From Dendrophyllia cribrosa (lineage: Eukaryota; Cnidaria; Anthozoa; Scleractinia; Dendrophylliidae): a DNA stretch of 64,000 bases. The translations under genes were made by a program, and so were the position numbers. Below are positions 33,760 to 44,775 of the stretch, piece by piece. How positions within the stretch are numbered: position 1 is the stretch's first letter; the number at the start of each line of letters is the position of its first letter. The stretch covers positions 9,542,791-9,606,790 of the forward strand of contig JAJLRJ010000009.1 of NCBI GenBank assembly GCA_024195265.1, written 5' to 3'. The notes below the pieces were generated by a model, which was not told the origin of the DNA, searched no databases, and was given only the letters and a program-made list of their open reading frames with translations.

Positions 33760-33920
33760 GCAACCAATCGATACCAATCGATATCAATTACGCTATCGAT
33801 TGCTATTGATAATCGATGACCATCTATAAAGTCACACAAATCTCCATCGATTGGTCATCGATTATCAATATCAATCGATTAATTGATATCGATTATCAAT
33901 TATCGATTATCGATTGGATA
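33760..33920. repeat. ATCGAT-rich palindromic block
   Basis: Dense overlapping words CAATCGAT, TATCGATT and ATTATCAAT on both strands, with a two-fold arrangement around TGATAATCGATGACC / GGTCATCGATTATCA. Confidence 0.8.
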
Positions 33921-34352
33921 CCCCGGAATGTAGCGCATATAAAAGCAACTTAACGCTTTTCAACGGCCGGAAAAAGTCATATGGCAAGTGAATCGAAGCC
34001 TGGCAGAGGTTTGACGAAAAAAAAAAACGACTAAAAAAATATATTTCAAGGCGACAAAGGCGACAAAGTTGTTTTTAAATACGAACGCTGTCGATCCATA
34101 AATAGGATCGCTGTTCGTTATGCCAGCTGATATATATGTGGCACATAAAAGAAACTTTATGCTTTTCAAAGGTACGGAAAGGTAGACAATTAGCCGGTCT
34201 CTGTCTTACGGCAAGTAAAGTAATGGTTGGCCGCGATTTCTTTTCTGTTTGGATCCAATTTTTGCTAGCTGTTGTTGCTGTTTTCAGCCATTAAAATTTT
34301 TACGGTCCTCTGATTGCTTTTAATATCACTGCTAGGATCTCACGACTGTGTA

Positions 34353-34721
34353 AGGGCCTATTTACATGGCAAGGAGATGATCCAAGTGCTAGGATTAGTG
34401 CTAGGATCATCCGAGCGCGACATGTTTTCTGCTTTCAGTTTACATGCAAAGAGTTGCATTTGGCCCTAGCGCTAGGATCATCCTAGCTCCATGTAAACAG
34501 CCTAGGGAGCCTCAGGGTTGTCTTTGCTTTTGTTATTGTCGCTCGCTGTCTTGCTTTGCAACCGCGCCGAACTCAAAGATACTGGGGCCATCGTGCCGAA
34601 TTTTTCATGTAAACCAAAAGAAAAGTTGATCCTGGAAGCCGTATTTATGCATGTAAACCAAATAAACTTTCTAGGATCATCCCAGCACTAAGATGATCCT
34701 CTTTCCATGTAAATGGGGCCT
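34353..34721. mobile_element. Inverted-repeat element with TA target
   Basis: AGGGCCTATTTACATGG at the left and the inverse CCATGTAAATGGGGCCT at the right, TA on both sides. Internal GCTAGGATCATCC words are repeated in both orientations. Confidence 0.75.
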
Positions 34722-36809
34722 TAGGAGTTCTTAAGTCTTACTTAAGTGCCCAGTGTAAAGAACTAACTAAATTGTAACAAGATATAATGACGTATATAAT
34801 GCAGGCACAAAACAATGGATAGTAAATCTGATCACTTCTAAAATAAAGCATATCATATTTATCGTAAATATCATTTACTTCAATGTTCATCGCGTCTGTT
34901 CGGGCCATTAGGTGTTTAAAAGTGTTTTGCCGTTTCGAATGAGATAGGCTTCTCCTGCTTTGCGGCGGGAGGTGTTTTTTTGTCGGCAATAGTTCCAGAG
35001 GAACGAGTTTCATATATTTTCATAATAATTTCATATGCTGGCCCTGTAGAAGACTAGTTCTACTAGTCGAAATATTGGCCGTTAAACCTGCCCTATATTT
35101 CCGTTGTACTAGCCTGCATTTTAAATGGTTTATCTACACTTTGAGTGACGTCGACTCGCACCCCTTTATAAGAAGATCTGAAGAGAAAGTTACCACTTTT
35201 TATCGTCGTGTTGAGTGGTCCTCTGCATTTAAACGTTTGAAATATTTAATGTTATACGCTTATGACTTTAGTCGAATTTTCCATATATATTTGCATGTAG
35301 CTGAGTAAATGCGAACCGGAATACGTCTCCGTATAAAAAAAAGTAACGCAGTTGTCACGCTGTTTCTTCCGTATTACAACAATAACACCAAAGCAAAATT
35401 TTTGCGGGTTGATTGCACTCTCAAGTGGCGACTAAGGGTTAACAAAAACATTTAGCAGGGCGTATATCGACATTAATACTTTTTTTTTCCACATATTTAT
35501 TGCCATTGTTTTGCATACAAAAATGTTTACAAAAACTCTCATTATATATATATTTATATATATCAATTTAACATCTTAACAATGTATCTAATGTACATGT
35601 ACAATAATTATCCTACACGTGTTGACTTATGATAAATCGACATTAATACTACTTCTTTCAGCTGTTAACAAACATGTTGAACTCCTCTTTTAATCTGTGA
35701 TTATATTAGCATAGTAAAGAACAATGAAAAATAAAAGTTGAACCAAGGATAAAATTGAACTACAACATATATATACAGGGATGTGCATTCAGCAGAGGTG
35801 GTTTAAGTGGAGCCCTGCTTACCAAAATTTCTGCACTACAGGTACTGTGACAACGTTTATACTGACCAGGTACTGAGAACAGTTTGGAACTAAACACAGT
35901 AAAAGTTCCCGCAAACGTATTTTTAACTCAGACAAACAGCGTAAGCCTTGCCACGATCCATTAATTATTAAAGTTCACAAAAACTTACCATCCCAAGACT
36001 GTTCTGTGTATCCTCCAAAAATATAATTTCCGCTCTTCGCTACGGTAATAGTGGGTCCCTGCTTGTCGCAAATGGCATGGAATTTGGCGGCTTCCCACCC
36101 GTCTCTAGACGCACGATAGAGCAGCACAAAGGTGGAGCGACGGCTCTTTAGTTGCTCTTTGAGCCAAGTGTTGACAAAGACTTGCTTTTGCTCACTTGAC
36201 AGGATTGTAGATCCCAGAAACGGTTGAGGGCAGAGCTCATCCACGATTCCACGAATCTGGTAGAATTCAGCTTCCTCCAGTAATTCCTTGCGAACTAATT
36301 TGTCATCTGGGAGAAGAAGATTCCCTGTGCGAAGATAATTCAGGATATACCGGAAGTGAGTTCCATCACGATCAATGAAGTAAGATCCGTCTTTAGCTGG
36401 TTTTGAATCAAATCTGCCTGAAACATGCCGTATAACATCGAACCTGGATCTTTAATCAGTGTTTGAAGGCTTGTAGTAAAACGCTGACCACCCACGTTCA
36501 GCTCGATGGTAGAAGCGAAGTGGACATGTTCAAGTTTCTTCGCAACAGATTCAAAAGCTTCCTTCTCCATGTGAACATCCAGGGCTTGTTGCTTCATAAT
36601 GTCGTAAGCTCTCTTCATTAAGTCAATAGCCTCTTCCAGTGCTCCGTAGCTTGGTGTATCGATCTTTTCTTCCTCGACAGACATCTTGCAAACGAAAATG
36701 TAAGCAACAGATCTTCTGAAATACAGATTTATACAAGAACGTGAAACAGATTAGGGTGTATTTCGTCAACCTCGTTCTGGGAACGAGGTTGGTATTTCAT
36801 ATAATCTTA

Positions 36810-37153
36810 GGGGCCATTCACTTGATACTGGAATGACTTTCATTTTGGAACGAATTCATTCCATCTCCATATATTTCTCAGTGTATCTGTTTACATGATA
36901 CCGAGACGAAATTTTGTTCCCTTACAGGTCATTCCAGGGTCATTCCGGAATGAGTTCACTCCGGTTTTCAATCCAAATGAAAACCGTGTAGTCTGGGGCG
37001 AAACTTGCGCCATCTTTGTTTTCTGATTTGGCGCGAAAACCATGCAAGCGAGAACGCCTAATAGGCTGAGCCGGTCGATTTTGTCATGTACTTCATTTTG
37101 GAACGAAACTCATTCCGGAATGAAACTCATTCCGGTATCATGTGAATAGCCCC
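36810..37153. mobile_element. Inverted-repeat element with TTA target
   Basis: GGGGCCATTCACTTGATAC and inverse GTATCATGTGAATAGCCCC, with CATTCCGGAATGA palindromes inside; TTA at 36807-36809 and 37154-37156. Lies just upstream of copy B exon 1. Confidence 0.8.
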
Positions 37154-37199
37154 TTATATCCCTAAACCATTACGTAAGTCAAATACCGGTACAGAAATG

Positions 37200-40030
37200 T
37201 TTTGTTATGCTAGCATAGTAGCATTTGATCTACCAAACAAAAATTACAGAAAAAATATTAATTATGGCCGGATCGATACCGAGTGTCAGTCATCCTCTCC
37301 TTATGGACACCTCTCTATTACAGACATTTCACTACTGTTCCGGAAAAATCTCCATATATTTTTTATTAAATAAAAACCTATAAAATACCGAACCTCTGAA
37401 ATACCGACAACTTACACAAGTCTCACTCAGAATTTTCCAAGTTTCACATTGTATTGAATCCTTTTTTGTACCACGTTTTGGCAAATCTGTGAAACAGAAA
37501 AAAGTAATATTTCTCATACAAACTAACAGTTTCAGGTGTCTTTTGAATCGCAAAAGTGAGTCACGAAGTAAAATGATGTTGGAAAACGAAGTCATAGCCT
37601 CACCTTGAGCGATGCTACTTGGCTTTGTAATAAATCAGAATGAATAATTCGTTTTGGACGTATTATTCATCTGAGAAGCGTTATTTGCCAAGATAAAGAC
37701 GGAAATTACAGATCATGAGGCATTTTTCGTCTGAGAAAATTTGATCCGACTGAAATTGTCCTGAAATACACTGTAGATGTTAACCATTTTTATAAACTAG
37801 TCTGTTGTTTAATTGTTCAATACGTATTATTTATACAAACAATTAATGTATTGAATATAAATAAATTTATCAGGTTTTAAAATGTACAGGCCAAATGTGA
37901 GTGATTTTAGACCTAATAAAACACGTGCTATGCATTCACAAAAACGGTCCCTGAGGAACACATACAGTTGCGCTTTGTGCAAAGAAGAAATCGGCATGCA
38001 TAAAATCATTTGGACTAACAAGCTTCAAAATATATAGACCTATATACTACATGTTCACTGGCTTGTATTCGTAAAGATGCCTCAACACACCGTTGCTCTT
38101 TTCGGTAAAAGATTTGTTTGTTGTGGATATACGGGGGTAATGTCGGACTTACTCGGAAAGCAGTTAGAAAATTCGAGATCAGTGCAGCACATATATTAGG
38201 GCCACATTGGTCATGTGATAATGTGTGTTGTGCTCCTGTTGTTTCGCTTTATAGGGCTTTATAGGAGTAGAAAGATAAGGTTGATATAAAGCACATAGAA
38301 CGGCTCGAATTTATGCTCGATATTTTTAGTTTACTTTATTGTTTTGTATGTGGAGAACAAGAGGACCTTTTAGGGTTATTATCCTGGTCGTTTTACTCAG
38401 TTTTGGGGACTACTTTTAACCTAATGGGTCTTTTTTGGGTCTAAAACTCAGGATATGGCCTCATTTGCACATCCCCTCATAAATATACCTGAATACCTCC
38501 CCTTTCCTTCTTCCCCAGGGGGAAAACTTGAAAAATAACACAAAATTAATTGAACTTCGATATAAAACGCGTTTGTGTATAATTTAGGATAACTTATTTG
38601 ATATCATAGGGTAAGAGTTAAAGTATCTAAATCGGACTAAACAACATACACCTAATTGCAATAACGTTGTCGTAGAAACATGAAAAATGTGAAAACGAAA
38701 AACCGGATTTTAATAATTCTCAGAACATGCACAAGAACTTTGTTTAAGAACAGGTTTTTGTACTTTTCCTGTTTCGTAGTGCAACTGTGCACATGTTACA
38801 GTTATTGTTAGAGAATGACATCATCCGGGTAGCAACATATTTCCAACATGGACGGTTACCATATCATTTCAACCTTTACCTAGGTAAATTTCAAATAACA
38901 ATAGCCGCTGCACGCTTAATTTAAATTAACAATAGCCGCTGCACGCTTAATCGTGCCGCGTGTCGCTGTGATTGTGGTGTACGCGGATGAGAATCAAAGC
39001 ACGTGGGTAAACACGAACAGCACGAATTTCCAGTTCTTTATGTCCTTTAATATTCGTCGGCTCATTCAGCGCTCACCACGAGCGGAATACATCGCCTATA
39101 CATTTCCATTCAAAACATCTGTGCCACCGCAGCAGAAAAGTACAAATCAGGAAAAACAACTTAGGACAACATCGCTAGAATCGACAAGAACTTAAAATTT
39201 CGTGGCTGAACTCTAAAATCTGAAAATCACGTGAGTTACAAAACAAAGAAAATAAATTATAATAATTAATCTTGGCGGGAAAAGACACGACAGTGATGAT
39301 TTACCCTTTGGCGACGGAATTGGCCATTTTCGTTCGATTTGGAACGATACAGATTATGCCTTTTTGAGGAAATCAGCGAATCAAGGAAGGACAGATCTTT
39401 GCAAAGATACCTCATTTTGGAAATTTTGAGCAATCCTGCCAGAGTTACACACAAAAAACCTACTAATATTTTGGAAAAAAATCCACTGCCAATTTCGCAA
39501 TTCCCCTACTACTTTTCCAGGAAACATTTTCCTCTTTCCAGAAAAGTTAGCCAGCCACAATTTCTTAGGAAACAAAGACGATGAAGTGGGCAACAAAAGT
39601 GCATATAAAAAAGAAAGGCAAAGGAAAGAAAGAGAGCAAAAAAGAAAGAGCGAAACAGATTCGCAAAAAAAAAAAAAAATGGTTTATGCGCATGCACCAA
39701 AACCAAAAATGAGGCTTAATTACGTCCAATCAGCAGGAAAATACTGCTTCATTGTTGCAAACCTCATTTTGAGCTATTTCCATGCTAATTGGCTGAAAAC
39801 CGGTTTAGAAAGGATGAATTGGTAAAATATGCGGTTTTCTGCGCTATTCAAAAATGCTTACGTCACAACTGGTAACGCATAGTATTGCTGACGCAATTGG
39901 AGCATGCGTATTGAACAGAAAAGCGTCCGAGCAGAGCCTGGTGATGAAAACGCATCTTTGGATCATCGTTTTTCAGCTCCTAGTGTGGACGCAAATCTTT
40001 TTATCCGTTTTCGGGGAACCAAAAACGGAG
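37200..40030. other. No recognisable gene
   Basis: Between copy B exon 1 and the LINEs. An open frame at 38953-39195 (starting MPRVAVIVVYADENQSTWVN) resembles nothing I know. The rest is AT-rich unique sequence. Confidence 0.5.
38888..38953 (+). repeat. Short direct duplication
   Basis: AACAATAGCCGCTGCACGCT, then TAAT, occurs twice about 32 bp apart. Confidence 0.85.
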
Positions 40031-40036
40031 GTTTTC

Positions 40037-40066
40037 AAAAACGCATTAGTGTGGACGGGGCCTTAG
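40037..40066. repeat. Solo terminal repeat of a 48.4-kb-type element
   Basis: AAAAACGCATTAGTGTGGAC, then GGGGCCTTA, matches the right end of the 48425-48861 element; GAAAACGCATC and GTGTGGACGCAAA words lie to the left, but no opposite terminus is visible. Confidence 0.5.
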
Positions 40067-40306
40067 AAGGGCAATTGAACAAGATGAATTCACCATTGGC
40101 ATTTTTTTGAACTTGTCTAAACCATTTGACACTGTAAATCATAGCAGATTACTGCAGAAATTAGAATTTAATGGCGTAAGGGTTTGTGCAATGACTGGTT
40201 TCGAAATTACCTCACTGATAGACAGCAAATAGTCAAATATAATATATATTATCTTATGAGCTTCTGATATTATATATCAATTACATTTACTCAAGTTCGG
40301 ATATAT

Positions 40307-43224
40307 ATATATATATATTTTTTTTTATTATTATTTTATTGCTTATCAAAATAATTTACACAAATATGTAGTACATATAACACTACTATTCTAATACTAA
40401 TATGCATACCAACACGAAAAAAATTAATAAATAAGTACTTACACTAACCTACATTACAATACAATACCATAACAAAAGCCTACTATGTAGATGAATAAAG
40501 ACTTAAGAAATTATATTTTAATTTAATACAAAGATATAATGCTTTGCCATTTCTGATAATGAACTAACTCTTTGTTAATTTTCTAAGCTATAAATAATTC
40601 TACTTGTTGCGTGTTTTGTATTTTGGCTTTGAGTAACGCCAGGCTTGGTTTAATATTTTTGAAACGACAATAGCTGAAATGATTTGTTTTCCCATAATAA
40701 TAAGATGGTTTAGTAGCCTGTTGTCTGGAGCATTGCTGTAATAACCGAATATGATTACCTTGAGGTCAATGTTTTCTACTTCTATATTACTTTGGCTTAG
40801 CCAAGCCGATACCGATCGCCAAAATTCTTGTGCATAGCTACAATAAAAAAATAAATGTTCAAGGGATTCTTCGTGATCGTGGCAGAATGTACACATGGGA
40901 GAGGCAACGAGTTTCATTTTAAAAAGGATTTTATTAGTGTACAGAATGCGGTTCAAGATTTTGTATTGAAAAACTCTGGTGCTGGTGTCAATGGTAGCGT
41001 ACCCTGCAAGCAAGTAGATGTTTTGCCAGTCCGAATGACTGATTGTATTGTCAAAAGCAGCATTTAATTTGATTTGGGCTGTTGGAGGGGTTTGTATTTT
41101 TGTTATAAATTCCCAGTAGACAGATTTCGTATTCATCGACATCAGATCAGGAATCTTTACCCTTGACCCACTCGTCTTATCAGACATAATTTCTGTTTTC
41201 CAGTGTGAAGGTAAAGCAGTATAGATTCCCATCAGTAAAAAATAATCACTCGCCGTAATGTTTCTTGCTCTAAAAAAATCCCAGTTCTTTAGTTTGTTTT
41301 CATTGGTCAGGATATCACGCAGTTTTGTGAAGCCAGCATCAATAAAATTACTTTTAAAAACTGGTTTGTTATTAATTAAAATGTATTGGTTGTTCCAAAT
41401 AACCTCATCAAGGACCTCATCTTTTGTTTTTGGCGTATGTTGAATATTAAAGCTGGACCATGCTTCAAGACATTCTTGAATAAAGGCAGATTCTTTGGTA
41501 AGTACGTTGGATTAAAATTGCATTGCAAAAGGAAAGAGGATCCCATTTCTTTTAGGTAGTAATCGAGGAATGTTTTCCAAGGGCTATTGCGTTCTTCTAA
41601 GTAGCGTTTTAAACACATAATTCTTCGTGTTTTGACTAGCGATTCAATGTCGGGCATTTTGAGACCACCGTCTTTGTATTCACTTATTAAAGCTGTCCTT
41701 TTGATTTTATCTTTACCCCTCCAGACAAAATTAAAAATCAACTGGAATTCATTTCTTTCATAACATCTTTGTTGAAGCATATCAGTGAGGCACGATGCAT
41801 AAATTTGGGGATTGCAAAAGTCTTAACAATTTGTACTTTACCAATGTCAGATTCCTCCATTTCCAATAATTTAAAGTTTTCCTCAGGGATTTTAAAGTTG
41901 CATCAAAGTTTAATTCTTGACCTTTACGCTGATCATAGGTAAAATAGATACCCAGAATTTTAATAGGCTGGTTGATTTTTGTAATATCAAGAGATTCCTG
42001 GCTATGATGTAAGCTGCCTAGCCAGTAAACTTCAGTTTTATCTTTGTTTTGTTTGAGGTCGGAACAGTCCCCGAATTTGGAAATTAATTCAATAAGTGCA
42101 TCATACGAATTTTTGTCACGTAAGAAATTAGTCAAATCATCTGCAAATGCTATGTGCTATGACTTTGAATTCTTTTCCGTTTATATTTAAACCTTTTATG
42201 TTCTGATCCTGTTTGATGGCAGTGATGAGAATTTCTAAGACTAATATGAATAAATAGGGCGATAACGGATCACCTTGTCTGACACCTCTCTCTATTGTAA
42301 ATGGAGCAGTTGCAAATCCATTGTTCATAATGCAGTAGTTGTTATGTTGGTATAGAACATTTTCACCCACCTTATAAATGACTCCCCAAAGTTAAATTTT
42401 TAGAGGGTTTTAGTCAAAAAACTCCAGCAAACAGAATCAAAAGCTTTTTCGAAATCAATAGTGAGCATAAGACCAGGAGTGTTGTTTAGTTTTGTGAAAT
42501 CCATTATGTCACCTATAGTTCGAACGGCATCAAAAATGTTTCTACCTTTAACATACGCACACTGATCTACACTGATTAAATCCGGGAGTACTTTTTCTAG
42601 TCTAAGAGCGATGGCCTTGGATGCAATTTTGGTGTCAACGTTTAGCAGAGAGATTGGTCTCCAATTTGATATATAACGCTTATCTCTATTTTTCTTTTCA
42701 ATTAATTTAACTATTCCTTGCTTCTGCGAATTTGACAGTTCGCCATGTTCAAACGAAAAGTTTAGAGATTCAACTAAAAGCTGTCCAAGCAATGGCCAAA
42801 AAACTTTATAAAACTCAGCGCTGAGTCCGTCGTTTCCCGGAGATTTGCCGTTTTGGAACTTATTTAGGGCATTGAAGCATTCTGCGTGCGAAAGACGCCC
42901 CTCACAAATTATCTTTTTGTCACGAGACAAAAACGGTAGACTAGTGCAGAGGTTAAAGAATTGATCGCTTTTCTCGCTGCACTCTTCAAGGTCTTTGTTG
43001 CTGTACAAATCCATGTAAAAATTGTAAATTTGAGTTCGAATTAATTTAGGGTTAGTTATTAACTTTTTTTCTTTATTAAAAAGTTTACGCACGCATGTCT
43101 TGCTGATATTTTTGCTTTCAAGGTTTAAAAAGAATTTATTATTTTTTTCACCCTGTTCATACCAATTAGCCTTAGATCTGATTATATTACCTCGGACGAT
43201 GGAATGTAAGTAACGATGTAATGT
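40307..43224 (-). mobile_element. L1/Tx1-type LINE, 5'-truncated, frameshifted
   Basis: Minus-strand ORF2 in several frames. 43287-42400: WYEQGEKNNKFFLNLE, then GNDGLSAEFYKVFW, WRPISLLNVDTKIASKAIA and LTIDFEKAFDSVCWSFL (RT motif A). 42370-42137: FTIERGVRQGDPLSPYLFIL. A few extra bases near 42150 break the frame before AFADDLTNFL. Then come thumb segments (42135-41376) and a Cys/His C-terminal motif CTFCHDHEESLEHLFFYC (41232-40600). The endonuclease is missing (5' truncation). The 3' end faces left into AT/T-rich tail sequence. The 14-bp target duplication AAGTTCGGATATAT lies at 40293-40306 and 43225-43238. RT frames of 43287 start slightly inside the flanking target. Confidence 0.9.
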
Positions 43225-43490
43225 AAGTTCGGATATATTGTCATTCATCTTGTTTGCAGATGACACTAATATTTTTGTCTCAGGCAAAAGAGCAGATGAA
43301 CTTGAAATTCGCGTAAAAAAGGAAATGAAAAGTGTTCAAATGTGGCTTGAAGACAATCGGTTGACATTGAACACAAAGAAAGCAAATTATATTGTATTCA
43401 AATCACAGAAAAAAAAAACGATTTAGAAGAGATTTAAAAATTATCTTAACAAAAACAGCGTTACGGGTATAATTACCCTTTCTCCATACA

Positions 43491-43532
43491 CAACACCAAA
43501 TTTACAACTTTTAAGTTGTAAATTTGGTGTTG
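43491..43532. repeat. Perfect 42-bp palindrome
   Basis: CAACACCAAATTTACAACTT, TT, then the exact inverse. It lies in the 3' part of the CR1-like LINE. Confidence 0.85.
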
Positions 43533-43867
43533 GATAAAACGATCTTTAGAGCAAAACGGAAGCGGTAGTTTGGAGATATTAAGTGCAGGATTACAAGGAT
43601 GGAGAAATTATCGATCAAGTGTAATCACAAGATATTACGACTCTCAATTTAGTTGTTTTTCTATTATTAATTAATTTGTTGTTGTAACTAATCATAAATT
43701 ATCCATTCCTTATTTTCTTATCTATTGTTAGTCATTTCTTTTATAGTGAGTTTCTGTAACTGTTTAGTGCGCAGCAACCCGCCACGATTAGCTCTCCTGA
43801 GTTATTTGCGGGTTGCTACTATATATTTTGTTTTATCAGTATTTGAGGAATAAATTGTTATTGTTGT

Positions 43868-44775
43868 TTTGCTTGGGTTCTGAAGCACTGATGCCCTGTA
43901 TAACGGGGCTTTCAAAATACTACTTGAGCACTAGGAGTGGGGTAATGTTAAATTCCCGGGTCGGGGACCAAGAGTTCAATCAGTGACTGATGTATCGAAA
44001 CATCACTTTGTTAAGCAGCACTTAGAGTCATCACTTTAAATATGTCGGAATATGAAAAACATTATACGCATGTCGAGACATGATTAAATTGTGATAACTC
44101 TTGAACTGAGACACAAGTAAATTAATAGATGCCGATTTTTGTATTCTAGTAGTAGCTCTATAAATTTCCCGTACCCTTTTTAGTCTCAGTAAATATTTTG
44201 GTCTCATGGCCGGTCAAACACACTGACATCGCTAAAATGTACGGTTTTTTACTACTTTATTTCGTAACCGTGCTTACAACTTTCCTAGAATACACAGTTA
44301 AGCTGATCTAAAACGTACTTCTGGCTAAAACATATCGAGCGAGTGCGCACACTGGTAACATTTTGTTTAGACCAGTTATTTTATAAATGAAGTGATAACA
44401 TTACTCCATACATCACGTACACGATTCTAAAACCGAGAGCTTGCATGCCTCGGCTTCTACTGGTTTCAATTACTGTATATCTTTGCCAATTAAACTATAC
44501 AGAGAGGAATTATAACCCCTGTTTTGGTAGTTACTACAGTCAAAATTATTACATTTGTGACAAATCTATTTCTTAGTTGTTACCAAAAGGTTTTTAAAAC
44601 ATACCGTATATAAGTGTAAACCTAAACTCAAAACTAAGCCATGGTCACGGTTGTTGTACGTCGTGTCTAATTATGAACTCAGTCAGAAGATCTTAGCTAA
44701 AATGAAACAAAGATGCAATGTTGCCAAAGTTACCAACTTGAAGGTTAAATCTATGAAAAACCTTTGATAAGTGGC
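43868..44775. repeat. Array spacer, 3' side of copy C
   Basis: Continuous homolog of 29410-29760 plus 31655-32216 and of 62345-63237. Its left end is cut by the CR1-like LINE, whose tail ends at about 43867. Confidence 0.75.

Larger units (their letters stand above)
32905..35775. repeat. Inverted repeat pair bracketing most of the copy B intron
   Basis: ATATATGTTGTAGTTCAATT...TATCCTTGGTT at 32908-32940 and its inverse at 35740-35772. The interval has no open transposase frame; it contains the 34353 element and the ATCGAT-rich block. Confidence 0.5.
32217..36684 (-). pseudogene. BTB-TLDc gene copy B, one-base frameshift in exon 1
   Basis: Two exons, 36684-35989 and 32530-32217, separated by a 3.46-kb intron. 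Exon 1 starts MSVEEEKIDTP, then a coiled coil, then the BTB domain (ELNVGGQRFTTSLQTL). At about 36420 the T run before GMF-SGRF is one base shorter than in copies C and D. The frame breaks after LYGMF and reaches a stop about 30 residues later. The other frame resumes the normal sequence (GRFDSKP, RDGTHFRYILNYL, EEAEFYQIRGIVDEL) to the conserved donor. Exons total 1010 nt, one short of a multiple of three. Either a pseudogene or a sequence error in a homopolymer; the rest is undamaged, so an error is possible. Confidence 0.8.
40067..43867 (+). mobile_element. CR1-like LINE, internally deleted and split by an L1/Tx1 insertion
   Basis: Left piece 40067-40306: reverse-transcriptase sequence close to FLNLSKPFDTVNHSRLLQKL with frameshifts, then an internal deletion. 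Right piece from 43239: SFILFADDTNIFVSGKRADE and WLEDNRLTLNTKK, i.e. the FADD catalytic motif and following region. A 3' tail with GCAACCCGCCAC / GCGGGTTGC and a terminal TTGTTATTGTTGTT repeat ends at about 43867, where array spacer begins. Known: such short-unit tails mark CR1/L2-type LINEs. Dead element. Confidence 0.75.

Noticed and set aside
35075..35308. 77-codon + strand ORF
   Set aside because: No domain and no splice-flank evidence; composition and surroundings look like non-coding repeat.
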